Source: Tetracladium setigerum
Lineage: Eukaryota; Ascomycota; Leotiomycetes; Helotiales
Assembly: GCA_031472005.1 (NCBI GenBank)
Contig: PZJY01000009.1
Span: forward strand, 2,046,001-2,110,000
DNA length: 64,000 bases
Reading direction: 5' to 3'
The position numbers and the translations under genes were made by a program. Below are positions 1-10,871 of this stretch, piece by piece. How positions within the stretch are numbered: the first letter of the stretch is position 1; every line of letters starts with the position of its first letter. Under the pieces are notes generated by a model. It saw nothing but the letters and a program-made list of their open reading frames with translations, searched no databases and was not told where the DNA came from.

Positions 1-532
1 CATGGTGGCGCTATCCATGGTAATGCCCAGTAGAGGGGAAGCGAGATATGTGAGGCCGAGAACGTAGAAGCCACCGGAGAGAATACCGCCTGTTACTCGA
101 TGTGTGATGGAGAGCGTCATTGGGATTTGCCATTTCCAGATCGAGAGATGGGGTGCGACGGGGCGGAGTTTGCGTTGGGCGGCGAGGATTTCGTCTGAGT
201 CTTTGGGTGTGAGGGATTTAGTTGCTGCGGAGCTGGTGGTGGGAGGAGATGATGTTAGCTATATTGTTTCTTTGTTTCTTTCTTTCTTGCGGTTATATGG
301 GGAGGGGAGCTGCTGGATGGTATAGGTGATCCTACCGGCTTTGTATCGAGGAGGAAATGGCGAAAGGAGCAGCTGCGTTCTTCAACATCATCTGCGAGGC
401 GATTGAAGGCTTGCTAGCACTGGCGGCGACTGAGGGGTTTCCTATTAGATATTGCCATTGCTTGAGATGGATATTTGATGGATCAGACTTACGCCGGCGC
501 AGCGATTGCTGAGCAAGTCTTTGTGATAGCAT
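1..532 (-). CDS. SDH3: Succinate dehydrogenase cytochrome b560 subunit (SDHC), 3' end missing
   Basis: Membrane-anchor subunit of mitochondrial complex II, which binds heme b and ubiquinone in the inner membrane. Exons are 532-493, 441-336 and 232 to the window edge (126 codons visible, phases agree). The first ~45 residues are Arg/Ser/Ala-rich without acidic residues, as in a mitochondrial presequence. The conserved family block RPVAPHLSIW...SITHRVTGG follows, in which the Ser and Arg of SITHR correspond to the quinone-site residues of SdhC. The first membrane segment starts just after it. Intron 2 has a GCTAAC branch point about 25 bases before its acceptor. The rest of the gene lies left of base 1. 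Identification rests on the SDHC signature; splice sites are inferred. Confidence 0.9.
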
Positions 533-1263
533 TGTGGATGGTGAAGGAGTGGAGTATTCTGCTGGAGCTTCTGCTTCTTCCAAACTCTTGTTGGCGCCTC
601 ACAATGGTTCTGCTGGTCGAGAGTCAATTGCTCTTTTGAGGATATATTTCGTCTATTTGGTACGCTGCGGTCGGAAGCATTCGGTCCCTCGGCAATATGG
701 GGAGAGGTCATCCCATTTCGATTGGCCAGCCCAGCTCACTTCTGACTCAGCAGAGACTTCACGTGATGCCAAGCCAAGATGCAGAACATGGAATAAATAT
801 TTTCGCGCGACCACAACCACTGTTTCTTTCCTTCTCCAACGAGCATCAATTCCATCAACGTAGCCAGAAAGTGGCCGCGCCGAAGGGTATGGCTTGTTGG
901 CAACGTTATGTTGTTGACGCGGTCATAAATATGTTCTGAGAGGGAAGGATCTGTCGTTAATCTCGACCTCGAGGATGCCATCTCGAGGTCGTTTCATTTT
1001 ATGATCTATATTCTATTATACAACGGCCAACTATTGGGGTATCTGGACGAGAATATCATGCTATGAGAAGGGTGTGTAAGGCACTCTGGATATTGTCTTG
1101 CCCGGAGGTTAATTGGAAGTTTCCTCGAACTCAGAATCGGCCTTTCTTTCGATCTGGCGGTTTTGCATCATCCCGATTCTTGCAACTTCAATCTACTGCC
1201 AACCTCCTCTGCGCATTTCGAGCCATTGATTTGTTTCGTTATAACAGAGGTATAAGTGTGATA
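533..1263. other. Intergenic, upstream of SDH3
   Basis: The stretch lies between the SDH3 start and the 3' end of the phosphoesterase-like gene. It should carry the SDH3 promoter. I see only short overlapping reading frames with no recognisable domain and no convincing exon. Confidence 0.5.
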
Positions 1264-2258
1264 TTAAACCTCAATGCATCCATCACTCTTCCAGTGACGT
1301 GTCGAATCGGCCCTTAGTTCTCTCTGCTGCCTTTCTTCTCTTTCCTGGTACGAACCACATCTCAGGTTGGCAAATATTCTTGTTCTATCAATGCTCTTAG
1401 CGCAGGTATAATGAATATGGCCAAACACCCAACAGTCATCTTTTGTAAGATTTATTCCACTGCCACCCAATATATCGTTCGTGTACAAAGGTCCCTGGCG
1501 ATAGAGGTCATTCGGAGCGAAAGTATGCCTCAGACTCGGGGCATGATGTGTAGCCACGACAATGCGCTGATTATCTCCCTTCTTCTTTCCAACCTTCTCA
1601 ATCTTCTCTTCAAGCCACGCAAGAGACGCCAAATGTCGTTCATGGTGCTTTTGCGGGGTGTTGTCCGTAATGGCAGCATCCGCCCACGGTTCCTTAATAA
1701 CCATCCCGCTCTGCTCATCAACCTCCAGTCTCGTCCACAGCGTACATCCCAAAATCGTAACATCATGACCATGTTTATTGAGATCACGTCTTCCATTCTC
1801 CAAGAACTTTAACCTTCCTTTAAAGTCACGATGTTTCTCCATCGTCGCAACACGTTGTGTCCCTGCGCTAAGGTAGTCCCTCGACACTCGGTATTGCCCG
1901 CGATGTAGAATACTTTTCGGTATATTTGGCATATGCCGATGAGCCAAGCTCTGAAGTCTCGTTGGTGGTTTTGTTTGCCGAGAGATCCAATGTTGCCAGC
2001 TAGGATGAGATAGTAGACTCCGCTTGGGCGATGCAGTGCAACATTGTAGCCTGATTGATGATGGTCATGTTCCATGTGCAGGTCTGAAGTGACCTGGATT
2101 CTGATCTTATCTGTCCCTGATTTCTTTTTGGGTCGTTTTCTTCTTGCCTTTGTTTTCTTGAGTGAACCGTCATCTGGATTTGTCAATTTTTTTGATCTGG
2201 CTTCTGACGCTGCATTTTTGGGCTCCGCCGTTTCCAATCCCATCATCAATTGATTCAC
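1264..2258 (-). CDS. Calcineurin-like phosphoesterase family protein, metal ligands altered, frameshifted
   Basis: The layout matches a metallophosphoesterase. A Lys-rich N-terminus (~50 residues) is followed by the first metal motif SDLHMEH, then LILAGNIG, IAGNTE, THHAPS and GHIHYT. In active enzymes motif 2 is GD and motif 3 is GNHE. Here GD has become GN (codon AAC) and the His of GNHE is Thr, so two metal ligands are lost; catalytic activity is doubtful. The frame changes after GNTECRG. One extra G in the GGG run (1878-1880, C on the plus strand) restores one continuous 331-residue protein. That break fits the homopolymer pattern of this window, whereas the ligand changes are substitutions. 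It could be a pseudoenzyme or an early pseudogene. The start at 2258 is the first Met of the frame. Confidence 0.6.
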
Positions 2259-2926
2259 AGAAAATTTGTTACTTGGGTAAATGCGCTTAATTTCATATTT
2301 TCTCCCAAATCATGAACGTCCAGGTCGATACTGGGAGTACCGCAAGCCGAGTGAACAAAGACGCATTGTGTTTACGGAACCTTGTCTTTGTTTCTGAAAG
2401 CAGCTGATTCATGGACTAAAGGACGCACATTTCTATTCTTTGATCATTTCATCAAGGCGCAAAACAATAGAAGGAAACAAATTTGCAGCTTGTCGAAATT
2501 GGCCCCCGTCCTACTGTATGCTCAATACTACGGTACCTCCTAAAGGAGTTTTAGAGCGGATTATTCTCGAGCTTCCTCCATGGCTGACTCGCTTAGCCTT
2601 ACCACGGTCCTGTTGTGGCTTCAATGAAAGGTGAGACAAAGGTCTCGAGGATGCAATGAGTAGACTAGATGCTTGAAAGTTGTTACTAGCGTTTAGATAC
2701 GAGTATGCGCTTTGACGCTGGAACTGCTCTTTCTCGAGAATTGGTTTAAATCTAATTCATTAGCTTTATTCACAATATTGTTTGCTCGTTTTCATATTTC
2801 TCATCATCATATTTCTCATCAAGTCTACATGCGCAAAATATCATCAACCTCCCCTCCATTTTCCAATCTCCCCACACCAAACTGCTCTTCCAATCCACCT
2901 CTCCCTCGCGCTCTCACTCACTCTCT
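2259..2926. other. Intergenic
   Basis: The segment holds the 3' end of the carboxypeptidase gene and the upstream region of the phosphoesterase-like gene. A pyrimidine-rich stretch (about 2840-2930) lies next to the peptidase stop codon. No gene or RNA recognised. Confidence 0.45.
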
Positions 2927-4408
2927 CTAACAAACCAAAGCATCACCAACCCCAATATCCGCCGCCGCCAAAAGCATCTCCATGAACCCAGCCCCAATCT
3001 CCTGCAAATTCTTATTGTGCTGCGCCTGAGTTGGATAAAACGGACAACTCGCCGCCGAATTCCCAAAGCCAAACTCAATGGTATAACCATGAATCAAATT
3101 CTTACTCGTATCCGCAAAATGTCTCGAGTATGAATAATCATCACTCGCTCCGGAGGTGGGATACAAATCTGCCGCCGCAATAACAGAGTAAGTTCTGGCG
3201 CCTGCGGTGCTCATCGCTGCTCCAATGCGCTTAGCGGCAGCGATGTTGTTGGCGTTTTCGGTGGCCGGGGCGTATTCTCCGTAGCCGGTCCCTACGCCTG
3301 GGGTGTCGGTTAGGATGCCGCGGACGGAGTTGTAGGCTGAGTTGAGGAAGTTCATGGTTGGTGTGGTGGTTTGAACGTCGTCGCTGCCCCAGCTATAGAG
3401 GACATCGCCGGCGTAGGAGTGGAGATCGATGAACCAGCGGACTTTGCTGTAGGTGTCCATAACGTATTTAATGCTTTTTGTTTCGGGTTCGGAGAAGGCT
3501 GCGGTGCCTGGTGTGGAGAGTTAGCTGTAGTCTCTGGAGACGTTTATAGATAATGAATGAAGGTAGGGGTGGAGAGGATTAAACATACCGTGATAGACCT
3601 CAGAAGAGGGACTGGTAGAGGCAACATCGCCTCGAACACTAGGAGCCCACTTATTCAAATCCCAGACAAAATCAAAATTTCGATTCAAATCCACACCAAC
3701 AGAGGAAGATCCCGTCCCAGTGTTAGGATTGCGATTCTTGCGCCAGCAACTATTGGAAGTTTGATCGTAGGCGACTCCATCTGGGTTGGAAAGTGGGACG
3801 AACACGATACCGGTTGCGAATGCACGCTTGACTTGGGCTGCTGTGTAGGACTTTGCGCCGAATTTGAGACCGACGTTGTTCTTGTTTGCGTAGAGGAGAT
3901 CGCCGATGAAGAAGAGGAGGCCGTCTGGACCGCCTCGTTCGCGAGCGTGGATTCCGGCGTTGAGATAGACGCGGTAGGCGGCGCTGCAGGTGCCGTTGCC
4001 TCCTACTTTGCCTCCACTGATGGTTGCACCGTTGTAGGTGGTGTAGGGAGTTGTGAATGTTGAGATTCCGTAGACGCTTGCGAGGCCCTTGGTGGAGAGT
4101 TAGTGTCTCCCGTTTTGATTTATTTAATGGATTTGAGTTGAGTTGGAGAAGTTTTTTTGACATACCTTCAGGGCACTTGCAATCTCCTTGACACTGAGAA
4201 TTGTGGTGAAAGTAGTAGTTTGACTTCCAACTCCCCTTGGAGCGATTGTACCAGCTGAGTATCGATCACCGGTTCCAATAGGCACACCAGTACTTGTCTG
4301 ACGACGATTGACAACTCTCTGTAATCCCGCCCGTTCGTCAGGTAGAACACATCCCATCGTCAACATGGGCGCGAAACTCGCGATATAGCATAAGACTGAG
4401 AACTTCAT
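2927..4408 (-). CDS. Secreted zinc carboxypeptidase, peptidase family M14
   Basis: Predicted extracellular metallocarboxypeptidase that removes C-terminal residues from peptides. Exons are 4408-4166, 4087-3589 and 3507-2927 (440 residues, phases agree). The N-terminus has a hydrophobic signal peptide (MKFSVLCYIASFAPM...). Zinc ligands are visible as HARE (HxxE) and the His of DLHSYAG. The substrate-binding block DLNRNFDF and the catalytic Glu in YTIEFG are also present. The segment between signal peptide and catalytic domain is only about 70 residues, shorter than the classical carboxypeptidase A activation domain, so activation may differ. Both introns end in pyrimidine-rich acceptors preceded by an ACTAACTC branch. 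A role in extracellular protein digestion is inferred from the family and signal peptide. Confidence 0.9.
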
Positions 4409-5566
4409 AGTGACTGACGGCTCTCACACAGCTGGTTCAGTTGAGATGAGATGAGAACAACAGAAGATGAAGAAGCACAAACAAAGCGTTCTTTCTTGCC
4501 TCCCTCGACAGAAGTCCTACCTTATCCATCATTTTATACTTCCTGAAGACTCAGCTATTTGTGGGTTTGAGTCCGTGGCGATCAGCATGTCTTACAGAAG
4601 TGCATCTGTGACCAGCTATTGGATTTTCCGTCCTTCTCGAACAGGAAGCTAGGTAACATCACCTGCTCCAAATGCCGACCGGCATGCGAAAGCTGATGGC
4701 GGGAGATGGACCCATGGATCGAGGGATTAGGCAAGTCATAAGGTAACATAGCATGATAGGTAAGATTTACCTCTTCGGTACTCCAGATCTTGGTGAAGGA
4801 CGAGGAAGGTTGTTGTAGATAAGCTTTTGCCAAAAGACCTACCGTATTGGGCTTTAGCTCCGACGCGGGGCTGGGCCCTAATAAGGTTGTTTTATAAACA
4901 AGATGGGGTGGTTGACGACATATCGGATTGTCTAGAAGTGACTGGGTTATTAATTATTTGTTGATGTGTTGTGTAATGCGTTATCCGGATTCCTTGGATG
5001 TTGTGATGTTGTGCAGCATTTGATGGGGGTGGTTCGGCACTCAAAGTGCCGGGTGGGAATTGCGGAGGGCCAAGGCACAATATCTCCCGAGTTGAGTTGG
5101 AAGTTTAGTTTAGGCCTCAATTCATGTTACATTAATGGATGTATTTAAACAGAAACTTGATCCTGTCAAAACAGAACCTCACAAAAGCTGACCGCTTTTT
5201 AAGAGTACGTGGAATAGAATGCTGGGTTTGCAAGTGGTGGCCAGTCTTCAGCCGAATAGGCCTCATCTTCCTCTATGTTGAGCATCACACACTGCACTCA
5301 CTACCTGACCACTTTTTCGACCTTTGACATTTTTAATATTTTTTCGACTTTTCGATTTTTTAGCTTTTCGCTTTTTCACTTTTTCAATATGTTGATTCTT
5401 CGACTTTTCCACTTATTAATTACTTGAAAGTTAAAAAGATCACTACGTTATGTACACTCTTTGGCAGCGAAAGGAATGCGTGTGTAGGTATACATTAAGA
5501 GTTTGCTTTTTTCCTCTCATCATTCTATCTAGGTATTATACAAAAGAAAATCGCCTCAACTTTTGA
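4409..5566. other. Intergenic between M14 peptidase and permease
   Basis: It holds the peptidase promoter at the left side. A T-rich stretch at about 5311-5412 repeats TTTTTCGAC-like words on the plus strand, downstream of the permease stop. No coding region recognised. Confidence 0.45.
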
Positions 5567-7449
5567 TTAAAACAAAAACTTCAAAAGTCTCCCCCAGGCA
5601 GGCAGAGCAGCAATTCTGGCTCTTTCTGCGTGGATGACATCCCAATCCACTGGTCTTCTTCCAGTATCAACATCGAGGTTCTCAATGGACAACCAGAAGC
5701 CTCCCTTCCATAAATAACCGATGGCCCAGAAAGCCAAGGCGACCGGGGCAGCGAGGTAAGACTTGAAGAATCCTTCTGCGGTTCCAACAGCACCAACCGT
5801 GCCAATTGGCGAGATGGCAGTGTAGAACTATTGATTTTGTTAGCATTGTATTTTAAGTGAGTGACGATGATGAGGTGGGTAAAACATACCTGAGCAATCA
5901 GAACCAAACAAATTATACCCAAGCTCAACCAAGAACCGTAAACACCACCTGCAGCCTTGAATGGAATTTCTTCCAAAGTGTGACCTTGGTGTGCCCACGC
6001 CTTGCGGAATCGGATGTGTGCGAGACAGATGGATCCCCAAGTGAAGAGAGCAGCGAGACCCGACAATGCTAGGAGCCAGTCGAAGACAGTGCCAGCGTCT
6101 GCGCTAAGAGCAATGTAGGCGATGAAACCGCAGAGGAGAATTGCGATAGTGGAGAATAAGGGACGGCCTGCGCGATCGATGTAGTTGAATATACGTGGGG
6201 CATAACCTTGCTCTGCGAGGGCAGTGAGGGTACGAGATCCTCCGTAGATACCACTGTTTCCAATGGAGATGACAGAGACGAGGATGACGAAGTTCAAGAA
6301 GGAATCAAAACCAATGAGGCCAGCATCCTTGGCGGCAATAACAAAGGGAGAGGCGGTGGTATCGATGAAAGATTGGGAGCCGAGGAGGCGGGGATCGGTT
6401 GACGAAACAAGGAGACCGACGAACATAAGACCGACAACGTAGAAGATTGTGATTCGCCAGAAGACCTGTTTAATCGCTCCTGGAAGGTTGTTCGCTGGGT
6501 TCTCAGACTCTGCCGCAGCCAGTCCAACCAACTCGGTTCCGGAGAACGCAAAAGCTGCTGTCACAAAGACAGAACAGACTCCCTTGAAACCATTCTTGAA
6601 AGCTCCCGGGTCGTACCATAGGCGCGCACCCCAGTAGGAATTGTAGATGCCTCGTTCAGGGCCACCGCCACAGACTGAGTTGGTTAGGTTGTGGTTGTAA
6701 AACGGTGAAAGAGGGTAACGTACCGAGAACGACACCAATAACCATGAAGACGACAATCGCTCCCAATTTCAAGATACTCGACCAGAACTCCTCCTCAGCA
6801 TAACCAATCACACCGAAAACGTTGATGATAATGATGACACCAAGGAACAAAGTGATCCAAGCGGCTACATTGATATCTTTGTTCCAATACTTGGTGGTCA
6901 TAGCGGCCACAACCAACTCAAGCGGAAGAACGATAGCCCATTGGAAGACGTAATTCCATCCCATGGCAAAACCCCATGAAGGAGAAATGAACCTCGAAGA
7001 GTAGGTGTAGAAACCTCCAGAGACGGGATACATAACAGCAAGTTCACCAAGAGCATAAACAACTAGTCACATGATTAGTAGGCAAGACTGGAGATGCGGG
7101 GAGAGAGTTAGCATACCGTTGAAAATCATGGCACCCATGATAATGAAATCGACCAAGAGAGCTCCTGGCCCTCCATTGTTGAGGGCACTTCCAGAACCAA
7201 CGAAGAAACCCGCACCAATCGAGCCTCCAATGGCGATCATGTGGAGATGGCGGGGTTTCATGGTCTGGTTTAGAGAAGTGACACCGTTCTCTTCCTTCCT
7301 TCGTTGGAAGGACTCAGCGTTGATCCCCATCGAGTGAACTTGTTCTCTTCCTGGCGAGAGACGACAATGTTGGAGTTGGCGTCGCTGTCGGGTGTGAAAC
7401 CGACATTCTTCTCGGCCTGTGGCTCATAGGCTGGCTTATGTTCCTCCAT
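5567..7449 (-). CDS. Fungal amino-acid permease (APC superfamily, YAT-type), frameshifted
   Basis: Plasma-membrane proton-coupled amino-acid transporter; substrate not predictable. Exons are 7449-7117, 7062-6724, 6674-5890 and 5827-5567. The family signature lies in HLHMIAIGGSIGAGFFVGSG at TM1. Later blocks GELAVMYPVSGGFYTY, SGTELVGLAAAESENP and GGSRTLTALAEQGYAP are typical, and about 12 hydrophobic segments can be counted. Codons before and after the CCCC run (plus 7325-7328) are in different frames. One extra base there joins the acidic N-terminal tail to TM1 and makes the total coding length exactly 573 codons. A start at 7330 would avoid the break but would remove the usual N-terminal cytoplasmic tail. 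Three HGATAR motifs lie upstream. Confidence 0.88.
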
Positions 7450-9539
7450 GTTGACTGCCGACGGAGTTGCTGCGCGGAGTGATGGGGTTCTGGACAAAAA
7501 GAATAGTCGCTGAACTTGAAGGGTCACTTGTCAGAATCGAGGGGGAATCTCCTTTGACTTTATAGAGTTCTTTGCCAACCCCCTTCTGGCGTCGATCACC
7601 AGTTATCATATCGGCCAAGTCATATCTAAACATTGGTATCAGCAGCATGACGGATCATTTGAACAAATCCGAGCACGGAGAGCAGCGAAACCTTCGAGAA
7701 GGCCCATGGAAGGAATACTGGCATTTCATTCGAGTAGACCACCTTCCTTATCAGTCGTACAAGATGTTCCAGTCCCGTAGCAGTTAAGTTGCCCGAAAGT
7801 AGTCTCGCTCTAGCAAGGAATGCTCAGACGGTTGCCTACAGGAATGGATCCGCAAGTAATGGAGTAGTCGAAATGACCGTGCTGTGTGTGTGGGCAGCTG
7901 GGGAAAACAATTGTAATGCCAATTGAAATGCCAATTGAAATGCTGATGATATGCCTTGGCATTTGAGGCGAACCTCGAAAGGACTCAACCAACTTCCACA
8001 GAATCGATGGAAGAAACAGCCAAAAAGAAGAAGAAATGTATTCTGTATTTTGCGTAAAGTGAACTTCATCTCCCAATAACGACGCCGAAACGAAATTCAG
8101 GAGCTGGTTATCTTAGAAAAAATACACGAACACACGAATCATGACGGAAAATTGCTCCACTATGCGAGAGTTGAAGTCGTCGTCCACCAAGCGGCTACTT
8201 CGGAACTTGTGGGTTTGGCACTTGTCACTGTGGATTCGCGGTAGCACCGTTTGAGAGTAGTTTGTGTAAGCAGAAGGAATTAGTTCTTGCTTTTTCTGCT
8301 ATCTCCAACCAGACAAAGCACTTGCTTCGAGCGTTATCTGAACCGGCGTGCAACTTCTTGCATTCTCTCATGATGTTGTGAGGTGCTTCAACAAGCGAGA
8401 AATCGTCTCTTCTTGACGTTTCAACATCCTGACGTACGATCTCTGTGCGGCTGATGCACGCCAAGTTGGGATTCCCATTAGTCAACGGCTTGGTAAAGCG
8501 GGTGGCGCTACAAGGTTAGAACCTGGGAGACGTCAGTTTATTTAAATGAGCGAATCGGAGGTACGACGTTCAACAGATCAGACAGCATTCCTTCTATTAC
8601 AACTTGATAAATGGTAACAGACATGCTCCCAAGATCTTCTAGAACCCGAATCTTCCGAGTCATGATACTTTGAAATAAATGCGACCGGATTGGCAAACCC
8701 ACGATTCAGCAGCGCTGTTCATCTCCTTTAGCCAAGATATTTTGGTATACGATTGTTTCGGACATCTTGTCTGCTGATGAAGTACGGAATGGTCGAGACA
8801 AGATGATCTTTTTCAATTGGGACGTGAACGAGACCAAGTAGAAAGATCCAAGAGAGATCCTCAATTCCAGACCATGTCAATCACTTGCAATCCATCGTAC
8901 CTTCCCACTTAAACCCCACAAAGACCCTTCCCAATCGGGCTGAAAGGTACAGTAGCAGAATAAAGCGAGCACCAGGAACGACTCTAGGCGCACATGCGTA
9001 TTTATGAAAGACTCCGGAAGCTCCTTCCTATGAGGGGTCAGCTGCAGAGCAGGTACTGTGGACTTGGCCGGTGGCAAGGACGAACGGCCGAGGGCCACAA
9101 AGAATCATAGAAGGAAGACATGCTGTCAAGAGAGGTTCAGTAAGCTAGAAAGTATATTTACCAGCGCAATACCTAAAAGATTGCCATGGGCCTGTTCTGT
9201 TGGACTGCATTTCTATTCATTTCATCCTCCAATATTGTTCGAATTACACCTAAGCGCATTCCAACTTTGCACAAGCGCACTTGTTCCGCGATCTAGATAT
9301 GCTGGCTAGTGGGCCTAACAAGAGTCGTCAATCGTACTGTAATTCGTAGCCCGCTCAGCATCCCACAGCTTCGGAGTGTGAGCGGCTTGTGTTCGCCTCC
9401 TCATTTCCCCTGACTTGGGTTAATTCCCCAGGCTTTGGTGGGGACCTCTAGGCTCGCACGGTTTGGTATGGGCTTAAAGTCATGCGTTGTTCCAGCCAGT
9501 CGTACAACACAGAGATCAAAGGTCTAGAGCAGCCTCTGA
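7450..9539. other. Long intergenic region upstream of the permease
   Basis: Two kilobases with no recognisable gene on either strand. It contains the GATA sites described separately. A short direct repeat of about 12 bases (AATGCCAATTGA) occurs twice in tandem with a degenerate third copy at about 7914-7945. Short reading frames here lack domains and codon structure. Confidence 0.45.
7603..8113 (-). promoter_or_regulatory. Cluster of GATA-factor sites upstream of the permease
   Basis: Three HGATAR sites are present in the same orientation relative to the permease: TGATAA at 7603-7608, TGATAA at 7748-7753 and AGATAA at 8108-8113 (minus strand). GATA factors such as AreA/Nit-2 control nitrogen-regulated permeases in fungi. 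The link here is inference from site content and position only; six-base sites also occur by chance. Confidence 0.4.
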
Positions 9540-10548
9540 CTAGATCTGGCGCTCTTCTCTGCCCTCTGCTGTAGCAATGACCTTCTCTGTGATGATTTTG
9601 AAGATAGGAGACAGTGAGCAGTCCTGATACTTCAAAACTAGATGTCCAGGATCTTTCAATACAGCACCAGCTGCGTTTTCCAGATTTCTCTGTTGGACTG
9701 AGGACTCCTCATTTCCGCTGAACTCTTCCCCATTGACTTTTGTTCCAACTGGATACACTGGTCGTTTGCCAGTTTCCACCAGCATGACGAATTGAGGATC
9801 GATGGGCACGCTGCCGAGGAAGGGAACTTTGAATTCCGTTGCCATAACTTCACCTCCGCTCTTGCTGAAGACATAGGTGCATTCTGAGCAGTTTGGACAA
9901 ACGAAACCACTCATGTTTTCCACCACCCCAATAACACGGATGCTTGTCTTCTTACAGAAGTTCAGTTCCTTCTTTACATCCGCCGTGGCAACAGCCTGGG
10001 GCGTTGTCACGACCACAGCACCTTTGACTTGTCCCGGAAGAGCGTTTTTGAGAAGTGTCTCTGCCAGCGAGATATGTTCGTCTGATGTCCCAGGAGGAGT
10101 ATCAATGAGTAGATAGTCAAGCTCGCCCCAGAGCACATCTGTCAAAAATTGCCGTACCATGGCCGTCTTCTTAGGACCCCGCCAAACAACAGCATCACCT
10201 CTTTGATGTAGTAAAAATCCCAAACTCATGCAAGACAGAGATCCAATACCAGCAGAGGTATTCGCTGGGTGCACTGGCACGGGAATCCATCCTCCAGGAG
10301 CTTGTGTGACTTTGGACGATTCGATGCCAAAGAGGCGAGGTATCGAGGGACCTGTCAAGTCGATATCGAGGACTCCCACAGAGTGACCAGCGAGAGAAAG
10401 GGAGAGGGCGAGTTGGGTTGTTATCGAAGATTTTCCTACGCCACCTTTGCCGGAGAGGACCTAGACTATCGCGTTAGAGGAGGGGTTATCAATGGAAATA
10501 GAGATCTAGAATTACCAGCACAATATTTTTGACTTTATCCAGAGACAT
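9540..10548 (-). CDS. CFD1: Cytosolic Fe-S cluster assembly factor Cfd1 (NUBP2 type)
   Basis: P-loop scaffold ATPase that with Nbp35 assembles 4Fe-4S clusters for cytosolic and nuclear proteins. Exons are 10548-10516 and 10460-9540 (317 residues). Exon 1 encodes only MSLDKVKNIVL. Exon 2 opens directly with the deviant Walker A motif SGKGGVGKSS. Further MRP/NUBP hallmarks are GVLDIDLTGPSIP, LLIDTPPGTSDEH and the metal-binding CPNC in GFVCPNC. There is no N-terminal four-Cys ferredoxin-like motif, which separates Cfd1 from Nbp35. The intron has a CTCTAAC branch and a TAG acceptor. The gene is head-to-head with the Laa2-like gene, 323 bases apart. Confidence 0.93.
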
Positions 10549-10871
10549 CTTGCTTAAGGTAGGTATTTGGAAGTCGTGTCAGTCTGCGGTATCTGGGAGT
10601 TGTCGCATGTTGCAGAAAGAAAGGGCTGGAGTGAAATAAATTGTTTATCTGGATTAGCAATCTTCGAGATCTCCGAATCGGAATTCGCGCTCTGAGTGGT
10701 GACTGGTGGTGACGTTCGGCTCGGCTGCTGCATTTGTTCCTGGGTTGGACAACCCCTTCCCGAGAACGCGAATTCAACCTCCCAACTACAGTATTTCATT
10801 GCTAGGCAACAATGTTTGCATATTCCCGCCAGCGCCCATAATAATGAGAGGGAAGCTCTGTATCTCTTGCT

